DNA of 49,693 bases from Actinomycetes bacterium (lineage in GTDB: Bacteria > Actinomycetota > Actinomycetes > Actinomycetales > Dermatophilaceae): assembly GCA_029552065.1 (NCBI GenBank), contig JAKPEG010000097.1, positions 1 to 49,693 of the forward strand. Direction: 5' to 3'. The notes under the pieces were generated by a model. The model worked only from the letters and a program-made list of their open reading frames with translations. It was not told the origin of the DNA and ran no database searches. The position numbers were made by a program, and so were the translations under genes. Numbering within the stretch: position 1 is the first letter of the stretch; each line of letters opens with the position of its first letter. Positions 15,140 to 24,700 of the stretch are shown piece by piece.

Positions 15140-15924
15140 GGTCGCTGCGGGACAGTTGGCGGCTGGCCGTCGGCACCCTCACCGTCCTGCCGGTCCCCCC
15201 GCCTTTGCACGTGGATCGCGCGGTCGCCGGCCCGGCCATGCTCCTGGCTCCCCTGGCGGCTCTCCCGCTCGCCCTCCTGCCCCTGCTCGCCCACCTCGCG
15301 CACGTTGCCCTCGGTATGCCGCCCCTGCTCGCCACCGCGCTCGGCGTCGCCGGGCTCGCCCTCGGCAGCCGGGGCCTGCACCTGGACGGGTTGGCCGACA
15401 CCGTCGACGGGCTGGCGGCCTCCACCGACCGGGAGCGGGCACTCAGCGTCATGCGCCGGGGGGACGTCGGACCCCTGGGAGCAGCGGCGGTCGCCCTCGT
15501 CCTGCTCGTCCAGGCCGCGGCCTGGTCTGCCCTCGTCACCAGCCGCACCGGGACGGCCTTGGCCGTCGTCGCCGTCCTGGGTTCGCGGCATACCCTCGCG
15601 TGGACGTGCGGACCCTCCTTCCCGGCGGCCCGGCCGGGGGGCTTGGGCGCGACCGTCGCCGGGAGCGTGCCCCGCTCGTGGGCCGGCCTCGGGGCGGGCG
15701 GCCTCTGGGTGATCGGTGGCCTGGTGCTCACCCTCGGCGCGGGTGGACCGTCGTGGCATGCCTGGGTCGCGACCGGGGCCGTCGTCACAGTGGCCGTCCT
15801 CGCCGCCCTCGGCCTGAGCCGACGGGCTCGCCGCCGGCTCGGTGGCACCACAGGCGACGTCCTCGGCGCTGCGGTCGAGATCGGCCTGGCCGCCGCCCTC
15901 ACCGTGGCCGCCTGCCTCGGCTGA
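15136..15924 (+). CDS. cobS: Adenosylcobinamide-GDP ribazoletransferase
   Basis: 262 residues, integral membrane with about six hydrophobic segments. It joins adenosylcobinamide-GDP to alpha-ribazole (phosphate), the last assembly step of cobalamin. The key acidic motif is GLHLDGLADTVDGLAAS near residue 80, with DVGPLGAAAVALVLL after it. The GTG start overlaps the cobU stop. With cobT and cobU it completes the nucleotide-loop assembly, enough for salvage of cobinamide; no corrin-ring genes are in the window. Confidence 0.92.
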   Translation: MRSLRDSWRLAVGTLTVLPVPPPLHVDRAVAGPAMLLAPLAALPLALLPLLAHLAHVALGMPPLLATALGVAGLALGSRGLHLDGLADTVDGLAASTDRERALSVMRRGDVGPLGAAAVALVLLVQAAAWSALVTSRTGTALAVVAVLGSRHTLAWTCGPSFPAARPGGLGATVAGSVPRSWAGLGAGGLWVIGGLVLTLGAGGPSWHAWVATGAVVTVAVLAALGLSRRARRRLGGTTGDVLGAAVEIGLAAALTVAACLG

Positions 15925-15974
15925 GCGGGCCGGCCCCGGGATCCACCGCGCTCGGCACGTGGGAGAGTGGCCGG

Positions 15975-16667
15975 GTGTACGTCCCCGCGCACTTCGCCAT
16001 GACCGCCGCCCAGGTCGACGACGTCCTCCACCGGATGGGTGCGGCCGATCTCGTCACCGCGCACGCCGACGGTCTCGTCGCGACCCCGTTGCCGCTGCTC
16101 TATGACCCGACGGTCGGCGACCGCGGCGCCCTGCTCGGCCATGTCGCCCGCAACAACACCCAGTGGTCGACCCCGACCGTGGCCGACTCGCTCGTCCTCG
16201 TGCGCGACACCGACCACTACGTGAGCCCGTCGTGGCTGCCCTCGACCCAGGATCACGGGCGGGTCGTGCCCACGTGGGACTACGTCACCGTTCACGTGCA
16301 CGGGCAGTTGATCGCCCACGACGACCGGGAGTGGACCGAGACGCTCGTGCGCCGGCTCACCGCCCGCCACGAGGCGGGCCTGGCCCGTCCGTGGTCGGTC
16401 GACGACGCCCCGGCGGAACACGTCGCGGCGATGCTGCGGGCGATCGTCGGCATCGAACTGCGGATCACGCGGATCGAGGCCAAGGCGAAGATGGCACAGA
16501 ACAAGACGCCCACGGACGTCACGGCACTCGCCGACGCCCTAGCCGCGCAAGCGGATCCGACCGGGGCGCGCTGGTTGCGGGAGGTCTCGGTGCCCGCGGC
16601 GACCCGTCGGGCCGAACTGCTCGCCGAGGTCGCCACCCGCCGGCCCCGGCGGGGTCAGCCGCGCTGA
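15975..16667 (+). CDS. PaiB-like FMN-binding protein
   Basis: 230 residues. The N-terminus YVPAHFAM and the blocks LGHVARNN, YVSPSWLPSTQDHGRVVPTWDYVTVHVHG are hallmarks of the PaiB family (split-barrel flavin-binding fold; named after a Bacillus regulator of protease genes). The frame is open upstream to 15156 but overlaps cobS; GTG at 15975 matches the family start. It converges on ligB with a 13-bp overlap. The role in this organism is unknown; flavin binding is inferred from the family. Confidence 0.88.
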   Translation: MYVPAHFAMTAAQVDDVLHRMGAADLVTAHADGLVATPLPLLYDPTVGDRGALLGHVARNNTQWSTPTVADSLVLVRDTDHYVSPSWLPSTQDHGRVVPTWDYVTVHVHGQLIAHDDREWTETLVRRLTARHEAGLARPWSVDDAPAEHVAAMLRAIVGIELRITRIEAKAKMAQNKTPTDVTALADALAAQADPTGARWLREVSVPAATRRAELLAEVATRRPRRGQPR

Positions 16668-18211
16668 AGCTGCGCCCGGAGCGCGGCGATCGTGTCCGCG
16701 TCCTCGGCCCGCTTGTCCTCGCGATAGCCCTTGACCCGGGCGAAGCGCAACGCCACCCCACCGGGATAGCGCGAGGACCGTTGCACCCCGTCGACGGCGA
16801 TCTCGACGACGAGCTCGGGACGCACGTGCACGGCACGGCTCGTGCGGTGCGTCTCCAGCAGCGGCAGCCGCCCGGTCTGCCAACGGAGGACCTCGTCGGT
16901 GAGGCCCTTGAAGGTCTTGCCGACCATGACGAAGGCGCCGGGCTCCCCGATCGGCACGTCCGGATCGCGTGCTCCCAGATGCAGATTCGACAACCACCCG
17001 GCACGTCGGCCCGAACCCCATTCGGCCGCGAGGACGACCAGGTCGTAGGTGTGCACCGGCTTCACCTTGAGCCAGTGCCGTCCACGACGCCCCGCGGCAT
17101 AGGTCGAGGCGAGCGCCTTGACGACCACCCCCTCGTGACCGGCCGCGAGCGCTTCGCGCGAGAACGCTTCCGCGGCCTCGGGATCGGCCGTCTCGATCGA
17201 CCGTATGCCGTGCTCCCCCACGACCGCGGCCAGCCGCGCGCGGCGGACCGAGAGGGGCTCGTCGAGCAAGTCGACCCCGTCCGCGTGCAGGACGTCGAAG
17301 AACCAGGGCCGCAGCGCCTCGTCCTGCGCGGTCGCCGACCCGAACCGGCTCATCGTCTCCTGGAAGGGCCGCGGCCCACCGTCCTCGTCGAGCACGAGGG
17401 TCTCCCCGTCCAGGACGAGCGCGCCGCCGGGGAAGTCCGCGACGAGGGCGGCGATCTCGGGGACCCGATCGGTGATGTCCGCGAGGGTGCGGCTGAACAC
17501 ACGCACGGCCGATCCCGGCCCGCCCTCGCGGTGCACCTGGATGCGGGCGCCGTCGAGCTTGACCTCGACCGAGGCGGGTCCGTCCAGGGAGCCGATCGCC
17601 TCAGCCGCCGACGCTGCCGTCGCGGCCAGCATCGGCAGGACCGGGGTGCCCACCGCGAGCCCCACCCCCGCGAGATCCCCGCCGCTCAGGGCGAGGTATG
17701 CCGTGCGGCCGAGGCTGCCCGAGAGCATCGCCGCTCGGCGCACCGCCTCGAGCGGCACCACCGCGGCGCGGGCCACGGCATCGGCGAGGACCCCCTCGAG
17801 GGCACCGATCCGCAACTCGCCGAGGAGCACCCCGGACAGGTGGCGCCGCTCCTGCTCGGTCGCGCGAGCCCAGAGGCCACCCAGCACGTCGGCCCGTTCG
17901 AGCGTCGAGCCCGCACCTCCGACGGCCGCGAGGCGATCGAGCGCGGCGTCGACCTCGCCGACGGTGAGGCCGGAGGCCGACGCGGGATCGGCCCGCGCGC
18001 CCAGGCCCGCGACGGTCGCCCACCCGACGCCGAGCCGTCCCTGGCGCACCCGTGCGGTGAGCAGCCCGACGACCGGCTCCACCTCCTCGGGAGCCAGCCC
18101 GCGCAGCAACGTCGCGAGCTCGGCGATCTTGCCGGTCCGCGACGAGGTCTCCGCCACCCGGGTGGCCGCGGCGACCACGGCCGCGAGCGTCGTCGGCTCG
18201 GTGCTGCTCAC
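16655..18211 (-). CDS. ligB: ATP-dependent DNA ligase LigB
   Basis: 518 residues. Adenylation motif I is EVKLDGARIQVHR (lysine near residue 217). Motifs III-V follow as VLDGETLVLD, HEGVVVKAL and HWLKVKP, then an OB-fold domain. The N-terminal 200 residues match the DNA-binding domain of actinobacterial LigB (Rv3062 type). It seals nicks with ATP and is usually dispensable beside NAD-dependent LigA. The GTG start lies in an 11-bp tandem repeat and no Shine-Dalgarno sequence is visible. Confidence 0.93.
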   Translation of the reverse strand: MSSTEPTTLAAVVAAATRVAETSSRTGKIAELATLLRGLAPEEVEPVVGLLTARVRQGRLGVGWATVAGLGARADPASASGLTVGEVDAALDRLAAVGGAGSTLERADVLGGLWARATEQERRHLSGVLLGELRIGALEGVLADAVARAAVVPLEAVRRAAMLSGSLGRTAYLALSGGDLAGVGLAVGTPVLPMLAATAASAAEAIGSLDGPASVEVKLDGARIQVHREGGPGSAVRVFSRTLADITDRVPEIAALVADFPGGALVLDGETLVLDEDGGPRPFQETMSRFGSATAQDEALRPWFFDVLHADGVDLLDEPLSVRRARLAAVVGEHGIRSIETADPEAAEAFSREALAAGHEGVVVKALASTYAAGRRGRHWLKVKPVHTYDLVVLAAEWGSGRRAGWLSNLHLGARDPDVPIGEPGAFVMVGKTFKGLTDEVLRWQTGRLPLLETHRTSRAVHVRPELVVEIAVDGVQRSSRYPGGVALRFARVKGYREDKRAEDADTIAALRAQLQRG

Positions 18212-18251
18212 ATCGTGCTCATCCCGTGCTCACCCCGTGCTCATCCCGTGC
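18208..18251. repeat. 11-bp tandem repeat, 4 units
   Basis: TCACATCGTGC, TCATCCCGTGC, TCACCCCGTGC and TCATCCCGTGC follow directly. The array spans the ligB start and the last codons of the DUF305 gene. It replaces the normal leader of ligB. Confidence 0.8.
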
Positions 18252-18846
18252 GCAGCTTCTGCAGCTCGACGACCTGGCCGGGCAGTCGCTGGATGAGCCG
18301 ATGCGCGAGTTCCTGGACCCGGGGATCGCTCGTCTGGCGCAGCACGGCACTCGCGAACGCGGTCCCACCGTCCTGGTGCTCGATCATCCGCAGGATCCAC
18401 TGCCGCTCGAACTCGGACCCGTCGAGGGCGTCCAACGCCCCGAACTGCACGTCGATAAGGATCCCCCGCATCGGGTGGCCGGTGTGGTTGGTGATCGCCT
18501 CGGGCGCCTTCCACTCGGCCAGCCAACTCGTGAGCGGGCCGACCTCCGGGGACTCGATTTCCCGCAGCCGATGGGCAGTCTCGACGACCTCGGGCCGGAT
18601 CCCGGACCGGGCATCGAGCATCTCGACGAGCTGCAGCGTCTGCCGGTGATGCAGGAGCACCATCTGGGCGAACAGGACGTCCGCGCCCCGACCGTAGGGG
18701 ATGCCGGTCGAGCTCGCCGACGCCCCCGAGGTCCCCGTGGTCGAGGCTCCGACGCCGGACCCTCCGGTCGACCCCGATCCCGCACAGGCGGCGAGCGCGA
18801 GGAGGGCGACGCACGTCGTCCCGCGGACGATCCTCACCCGTCGCAT
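18241..18846 (-). CDS. DUF305 lipoprotein
   Basis: 201 residues. Signal peptide with lipobox LLALAAC (Cys about 21), then a Gly/Ser/Thr-rich linker, then a DUF305 domain. The domain has paired QMVLLHHRQTLQLVEM and MIEHQDGGTAFA, the His/Met-rich helices found in this ferritin-like family and thought to bind metal. It follows csoR by 61 bp on the same strand, so a copper-linked extracytoplasmic role is likely. Family function is not firmly established. Confidence 0.85.
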   Translation of the reverse strand: MRRVRIVRGTTCVALLALAACAGSGSTGGSGVGASTTGTSGASASSTGIPYGRGADVLFAQMVLLHHRQTLQLVEMLDARSGIRPEVVETAHRLREIESPEVGPLTSWLAEWKAPEAITNHTGHPMRGILIDVQFGALDALDGSEFERQWILRMIEHQDGGTAFASAVLRQTSDPRVQELAHRLIQRLPGQVVELQKLRTG

Positions 18847-18907
18847 CGCGCCAGTGTGCCGCACGGCATACCGCGGCGCGGGGCGTTCGGCGACGACGCA
18901 GCGAGCC

Positions 18908-19189
18908 TCAACTGCGGACGAGCCGGCGGATCGCCTCGGACGCCTCGCGCAGTTTCGTCTCCTGCTCCTGCCCGCCTTCGCGAGCGGCCGCGACCACGCA
19001 GTGTCCGAGGTGGTCGTCGAGCAGCCCCAGGGCGACCGACTGGAGCGCCCGCGTGGCCGCAGCGAGTTGGGTGAGGACGTCGATGCAGTAGACGTCCTCC
19101 TCGACCATCCGGGAGATCCCCCGGACCTGACCCTCGATGCGACGCAACCGCGTGAGGTGGTCCTCCTTGCGGGCGGTGTAGCCGTGCAT
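18908..19189 (-). CDS. csoR: Copper-sensing repressor CsoR
   Basis: 93 residues, all helical. Metal ligands are Cys35 (VYCID), His60 and Cys64 (HLGHC), the Cys-His-Cys set of Cu(I)-sensing CsoR. The RRIEGQVRGISRMV helix contributes basic residues for DNA binding. The ATG at 19189 has GGGGAGG upstream. An operator-like palindrome lies 35 bp before the start, indicating autoregulation. The DUF305 lipoprotein is the only visible downstream partner; no copper ATPase is adjacent. Confidence 0.93.
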   Translation of the reverse strand: MHGYTARKEDHLTRLRRIEGQVRGISRMVEEDVYCIDVLTQLAAATRALQSVALGLLDDHLGHCVVAAAREGGQEQETKLREASEAIRRLVRS

Positions 19190-19223
19190 CGCGCCTCCCC
19201 GTGGTGACAGCTCGTGATCGCTG

Positions 19224-19240
19224 ATACCCCCACAGGGTAT
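19224..19240. promoter_or_regulatory. CsoR operator
   Basis: ATACCC-CCACA-GGGTAT is a 6-bp inverted repeat of the TACCCC/GGGTA type bound by CsoR proteins, 35 bp upstream of csoR. The right arm runs into a copy of the iterated octamer (GTATGCCG). Confidence 0.75.
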
Positions 19241-19255
19241 GCCGTGTCACCCACC

Positions 19256-20629
19256 TCACGCGGTCGGGTCGGCCATCCGTCCGACGAACAGCGGGGCCTT
19301 GCTCGCCACGTCGTGCAGGACGAAGAGGAACGGCCGGTCGACGACGAAGCTGAGCGGGTCGGCGCGGGCGCTCACCTCGCGCATCGCCACGGCTGTGGCG
19401 GCCGAGGCTTCGGTGCCCTCCTCGTCGACCGCGATGAAGGCCTCGTGCAGGACCGCCCCGATGGCCAGCCGCACGGCCTTGGTCATGCCGGCGAAGTCGG
19501 CGCCGTCCCCGAATGCGGTGGGCATGCCGAGGGCAGCGAGCAGGGATCCGAGCTCCGCCCGGCTGCGGAAGGTCCAGCGGGGCATCCGCACGGCCACGTC
19601 GGTGACGGGGCTCAGCTGCCCGAGCGCGCGGGCGATCCCCCCACTCTCCAACCAGGTCGCCTGGCCCGCGGCGTCGGTGGCTCGGGTGAGCACGATGGTC
19701 ATCGCCAACTCGCGCCCGGCATAGGGAAGCGAGAGCGCGCTCCAGCCGTCACCCGTGGCCATCGAGGCCGTCGTGAGCTCCTGGGCCATGGTCTGCGCCT
19801 GGACGACCCGGCCGGCCGGGGTGACGAACGGGGCCGCCGCCGTCGAGGCCGGGGTGAAGGGCTGCTCCCAGGGCGCCTTGAGGTGCACGGCGTTGACCAG
19901 GACGAGCCGGGTGTCTGCCCGGAGCGCCCCCTCCTGGACGAGTTCGGGGATCGCGCCCTCGGTCTGCTCCGAGACCCAGGCGTTGATCGGCGCGCGCGCC
20001 CGCCGCCCGTCGGGGACGTAGCCGGGCGCGAGCACGTCGCCGCCGAAGACGTGCATCCCGGCCCCGAACCAGGCGGCGAGCACGTCGAGGAAGGGCGCCT
20101 CCCACCTGATGCTGCGCTCTCCCCACAGCGAGTTCGCGACGGACAGGACGATGTCGGCGCGATTGCCGTCGGACTTGGTCCTGCTGCCCGCGCGCGCGAC
20201 GAGCAGGTCGGTGATCGCCCCGAAGCCCGCGTCGAGGTCAGCGAGCGGGAGCCGACCGAGCACCGTGAGCATCTCCTCCTGGGTCCGCCCCCGCGCACCG
20301 TTGGCCGTCATCGCGAGCGCGTAGGCGATCGAGAGGGGGGATGCGACGACATTGCCGTCCTGGGCGCGCAGGAGTGCGGCCGCGGAGCGCTCGGTGAAGT
20401 CGGTGAGGGCGTCGACCGCCGGCATGAGGGCGCCGGGCGGAGGGGCGATCCGGGCCGCGGACGACATGGCAACGTGCTCCGGCGGGATCCACGTCCCTCG
20501 TTCGGCCGGGTCATCCGGCGTCGAGGGCGCCGGCCATCTCCCGCAGGCCGAGATCCCGGCCAGGGCGGGCAGGGCCGCGGCGAGCAGGGCGCCGTTGCGC
20601 AAGAGGTCGCGACGAGTGACGGGCTCCAT
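19256..20629 (-). CDS. Serpin-family protease inhibitor with lipoprotein signal
   Basis: 457 residues. Twin-arginine-like N-terminus (TRRDLLRNG) and a lipobox ending at Cys29 (AGISAC), so it is probably exported and lipid-anchored. The serpin fold is recognisable from NGNVVASPLSIAYAL-type strand/helix to the C-terminal DRPFLFVLHD and FVGRM. The reactive-centre hinge EEGTEASAATAV is the small-residue type of inhibitory serpins; counting from it places the scissile bond at about Val-Ser (REV|SAR). It lies 56 bp after a DUF2889 gene on the same strand. The target protease is unknown. Confidence 0.9.
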   Translation of the reverse strand: MEPVTRRDLLRNGALLAAALPALAGISACGRWPAPSTPDDPAERGTWIPPEHVAMSSAARIAPPPGALMPAVDALTDFTERSAAALLRAQDGNVVASPLSIAYALAMTANGARGRTQEEMLTVLGRLPLADLDAGFGAITDLLVARAGSRTKSDGNRADIVLSVANSLWGERSIRWEAPFLDVLAAWFGAGMHVFGGDVLAPGYVPDGRRARAPINAWVSEQTEGAIPELVQEGALRADTRLVLVNAVHLKAPWEQPFTPASTAAAPFVTPAGRVVQAQTMAQELTTASMATGDGWSALSLPYAGRELAMTIVLTRATDAAGQATWLESGGIARALGQLSPVTDVAVRMPRWTFRSRAELGSLLAALGMPTAFGDGADFAGMTKAVRLAIGAVLHEAFIAVDEEGTEASAATAVAMREVSARADPLSFVVDRPFLFVLHDVASKAPLFVGRMADPTA

Positions 20630-20685
20630 GCAGGTCCGACGCAGGCGCGAGCCCTCCGGTTGCATGGCGGCGGCCAGCGGTCCGC

Positions 20686-21687
20686 TCAGGGCGTCGATCC
20701 CCCGCCGGTCCGCCCGAGCAGGGCCGGCACGTCGGCCAGCGAGCGCATGAGGTCGTTGAGGTGGGTGCAGGTCGAGGGGCCGAACAGCGTGAGCGAGACG
20801 AGGTCGCGCAGGTCCGCACACGGCATACCGACGAGGCGGGCCGCCGATGCACCCGCGGCCGGGCACTCGAGGTGCGGGAGCACCCGGGGGTCGGCCTCGA
20901 CCGTGTGCACGCGGTGTTCGTGCGGGTCGAGGGTCACCCGCACGCCGTATTCGTGGAGCACCCGCTCCTGTCCCGCGACGTCGAGGAAGGAGTCGCGAAA
21001 CATCGCGTCGACCTGGACGTGGTCCCCCTCGTCGCGGGCGTCGACCCGACGTCGGCGGGACATCCCCCACGGGCCCAGCGCCCCGAGCGTGTGCCAGCCG
21101 CGCGGATCGTCCGCGGCCACGAGGTCCGGCGCCTCCGGAGTAACCGGGGGCGGCAGGGAACCGCTTGCCGCGAGCACCCGGGCCGCCTGCGAGTCGACGG
21201 CCCAGCCCATGCAGACGTCGAGCCGCCGCCCCGGTTGGGGCACCGGTTCGCCGGCCGCGGCGAGCGCCCGCCTCCGGGTGAACCCGCCGACGACCATCGC
21301 TCCAGGCAGGTCGTCGAGGAGTAGGTGCAGGGCCGACCCCGTGGCGACGTCCTCGCGCACCTCGCGCCAGAGTGCCGAGCGCCAACCGACGAGGGCCGCC
21401 CGCCCGACGAGCCGCTGGGCAGAGGGTCGAGCAGGATGGCACCGCAAGGCGGTCACGGTCCCGTCCTGCACGGTGAGGGCGAGCAGGGCGTGGTCGACGA
21501 CCGAGAAAGCGCCGTCCGCACCGGTGCGCACGTCCCGTGCCCGGCCGTGGATGGCCAGCGGCCCGTCAGGCCCGTCCGGGCGGTGCAGATCGAGGCTCGT
21601 CGTGCGGCGCACCGCGCCGGGCAGCCGCGGCGGCGAGCCTGCTCGGGGGCCACCCAGCCCGTTGTGCACCCACGTCCGTTCGCTCAC
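20686..21687 (-). CDS. DUF2889 domain protein
   Basis: 333 residues. The DUF2889 pattern is split over the protein: RRTTSLDLHRPDG near residue 27, and in the C-terminal half VLHEYGVRVTLD, then VEADPRVLPHLECP, then the LFGPSTCTHLNDLMRSL tail. No signal peptide or membrane segment. The GTG at 21687 is preferred because a TACGCT -10 box is 7 nt upstream; the frame is open to 21768. It probably forms an operon with the serpin. Function unknown. Confidence 0.75.
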   Translation of the reverse strand: MSERTWVHNGLGGPRAGSPPRLPGAVRRTTSLDLHRPDGPDGPLAIHGRARDVRTGADGAFSVVDHALLALTVQDGTVTALRCHPARPSAQRLVGRAALVGWRSALWREVREDVATGSALHLLLDDLPGAMVVGGFTRRRALAAAGEPVPQPGRRLDVCMGWAVDSQAARVLAASGSLPPPVTPEAPDLVAADDPRGWHTLGALGPWGMSRRRRVDARDEGDHVQVDAMFRDSFLDVAGQERVLHEYGVRVTLDPHEHRVHTVEADPRVLPHLECPAAGASAARLVGMPCADLRDLVSLTLFGPSTCTHLNDLMRSLADVPALLGRTGGGSTP

Positions 21688-21694
21688 CCGAGAG

Positions 21695-21700
21695 AGCGTA
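21695..21700 (-). promoter_or_regulatory. -10 box of a leaderless promoter for the DUF2889 gene
   Basis: Minus-strand TACGCT, then 7 nt, then GTG at 21687. The box overlaps an iterated octamer. Confidence 0.5.
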
Positions 21701-21769
21701 TGCCGTCCGGTCCGGCAGGCGGTCCGGCGGGTTGTCGACACTCGCGTCGGGGTCCTGGGTGCCACCACC

Positions 21770-21775
21770 TAGGCT
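21770..21775 (+). promoter_or_regulatory. -10 box of a leaderless promoter for the RND pump
   Basis: TAGGCT, then 7 nt (GGCCCCC), then the GTG start at 21783. Confidence 0.5.
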
Positions 21776-21782
21776 GGCCCCC

Positions 21783-24700
21783 GTGACCCGCCTTGCCAAG
21801 TTGAGCCTCGCCAACCGCACGGTGGTGCTGCTCGTCTGCCTCATCCTCGTCGGGCTCGGCCTGGCGGCCATGCGATCGCTCAAGCAGGAGCTCATCCCCG
21901 CGATCGACACCCCCGCGGCGACCGTCATCGCGATCGAGCCGGGGGCCTCCCCCGAGGTCGTCGAGCGCGCGGTGAGCAAGCCCCTGGAGACGGCCGTCAA
22001 GGCGGTCGCCGGAGTGAGCCGAGTGACGTCCCGCAGCGCGAGCGGGATCAGCACCATCCGGGTGGAATGGGACTTCGGCACCGACTCCGAGAAGGTCATC
22101 TCGGACGTCCGGTCGGCGGTCGAGTCGGCCCGCTCGACCCTCCCCGCCGACGTGTCGCCCCGTGTCGTCGCCGGTCGGTTCGACGACGTCCCCATCACCG
22201 TCGTGGCGGTGGCGAGCCCCGAGGACAAGGCCACCCTCTCGCGCAAGCTCAAGGACGTCGTCGTCGCGAAGCTCAAGACCATCCCTGGGGTCCGCGACGT
22301 CGCGGTGGCGGGCGAGGAGACCCGCCAGGTGCTCGTCACCCTGCGGCCCGCCGACGTCGACCGCCTCGGCGTCGAGCCCTCGACGCTGCCGCAGGTCTTC
22401 GCCGCCAACGGAATCGCGGTGCCCGCAGGGTCGATCCCCCAGGGCGGGTCGACCCTCGACGTCCAGGTCGGCCACACCCTCGCCGGGGTCGAGGACATCG
22501 CCGCGATCCAGGTCCAGGCCACCGACGGCCCGGTGGCGTTGCGCGACGTCGCCGACGTGGCCGAGGCACCGGTCGACACGACGACGATCTCGCGGTCCAA
22601 CGGCAAGCCCTCGCTCACGATCTCCGTGGTGAAGACCGCAGCCGGCAACACCGTGTCGGTGTCCCAGGCGGTGCGCGCCGAGTTGCCCGGCCTCATCGCA
22701 CGGGTCGGCGGCGGGGCGACGATGTCGACCGTCTTCGACCAGGCGCCCTACATCGAGGACTCCGTCCACGACCTGTCGGTCGAGGGGCTGCTCGGCCTGG
22801 TCTTCGCCGTCCTCGTCATCCTCCTGTTCCTGCGCTCGGTGCGCTCGACGCTCATCACCGCGCTGTCCATCCCGCTCTCCCTGCTCATCGCCTTCATCGG
22901 GCTGTGGATCGGCGGCTATACCCTCAACATCCTCACCCTCGGTGCACTCACCGTCGCGATCGGCCGCGTCGTCGACGACTCGATCGTCGTCATCGAGAAC
23001 ATCAAGCGCCATCAGGGCCTGGGCGAGTTCGGGCCGGCCTCGATCGTCCGGGCCGTCCGTGAGGTGGCCGGAGCCGTGACGTCCTCGACCCTCACGACGG
23101 TCGCCGTGTTCCTCCCCATCGGCCTCGTGTCGGGTCAGACGGGGCAGCTGTTCCGGCCGTTCGCCGTGACCGTCACCGTGTCGCTTCTCGCGTCCCTGTT
23201 CGTCGCCCTCACCGTGGTGCCGGTCCTCGCCTCGTGGTTCATGCGTCGCCGCGGGGTCCGCGGGGAGGCGCTGCCCGAGGCAGGAGCCGAGAACGGCAGC
23301 GAGGCGGCTGGCACGGCATACGCGGCATACGCGGGTATGCCGTCCGCCTCCCCCGTCACGGGGCTGCAACGCAGCTACCTTCCCGTCCTGCGGTGGGCGC
23401 TCGGCCACCGACTCGTCACCATCGGTCTCGCCTTCGTCGTCTTCGCCGGCACCCTCGCCCTCGCACCTCGGATCAAGACCGACTTCCTCGGATCGGCCGG
23501 GGCGACGACCCTGCGGGTGACCCAGGAACTGCCCGCCGGCACGGCGCTCGGCCAGACCGACGTGGCGGCCGCCCAGCTCGAGGGAGTCCTCGGGCGCGAC
23601 CCTGCGGTCGCGAGCTTCACGACGACCGTGGGCGGTGACCCGTCACGGGCCCTCTTCGGGTCGGTCTCGGGCCCCAACCAGGCCTCGATCTCGGTCACCC
23701 TCGACTCGGGCGCCGACGGCGCGGTCGTCTCCGACCGGCTGCGCACCGCGTTCGCCGGACTCACGGGGGTCGGCACGGTCGAGATCGTCTCGACCCAGCA
23801 GAACAGCGATGTGGCCATCGTCGTCGAGAGCCCCGACGCGCAGGCCCTCCAGGCCGGCAGCGATGCCGTCGCGGCGATGCTCGCGACCGTGCCGGGGATG
23901 CGCAACGTGCGCACGGACCTCACGAACGCCAAGCCGATGCTCACCGTCGACGTCGACGCGGCCGCCGCCGCGCGTAACGGGATGACCCAGGCGGGGGTCG
24001 GTCAGGCGGTCGCCCAGGCGGTCCGTGGGAGCAAGGTGGGCACGGTGACGATCGGCGACACCACCCTCGACGTCGTCCTGCGCTCGCGGACCCCGGTCAC
24101 CACCGTGGCCGACCTGCGGGCCCTGCCGCTGCCGGTGACGGCCAAGCAGACGGTCGACGCCCGCAAGACGGCCGCCACGGCGGTCGAGGACCGGCAGAAG
24201 GCCGTCCAGGCCCAGGCCCAGGCCGACCAGGACGCGGCACTCGCCGAGCAGATCGCGTCGATCCGCGACGGGCGGGCAAAGGCCCAGCAGGGCGTCGACG
24301 CGCTCGTCACCCAGCTCGACGCGCTCAAGAAGCAGCTCGCAGCCCTGCTCGCGTTGCCCCCCGGCACTCCCATCCCCACGCCGCCCACGAGTCCGCTCAG
24401 CACGCTGCAGGCCCAGATCGCCCAACTCGAGAAGTCACTCGCGACGGCCCAGGCGCAGGTCACGGCGGCCGACACGAGCCTGCGCAAGGCGTTGGACTCT
24501 CGGGCCAAGACGCTCGCCGCACGTGCCACGTCGAGCTCGATCACCCAGGCGGCCAAGGACGCCCAGACGACCAAGGCCGCCGCGGTCCTGCTCGACGACG
24601 TCGCCGACGTGCGCGAGATCTCGTCGCCCGCCTCGATCGGGCGGGTCGACGGCGTGCGCGCCGCCACCGTGACCGGCACGCCCGCCGCCGGTGATGTCGG

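Noticed and set aside
19214-21772. An 852-residue open frame opposite serpin and DUF2889
   Set aside because: It is low-complexity and has no domain; both opposite genes are well supported.
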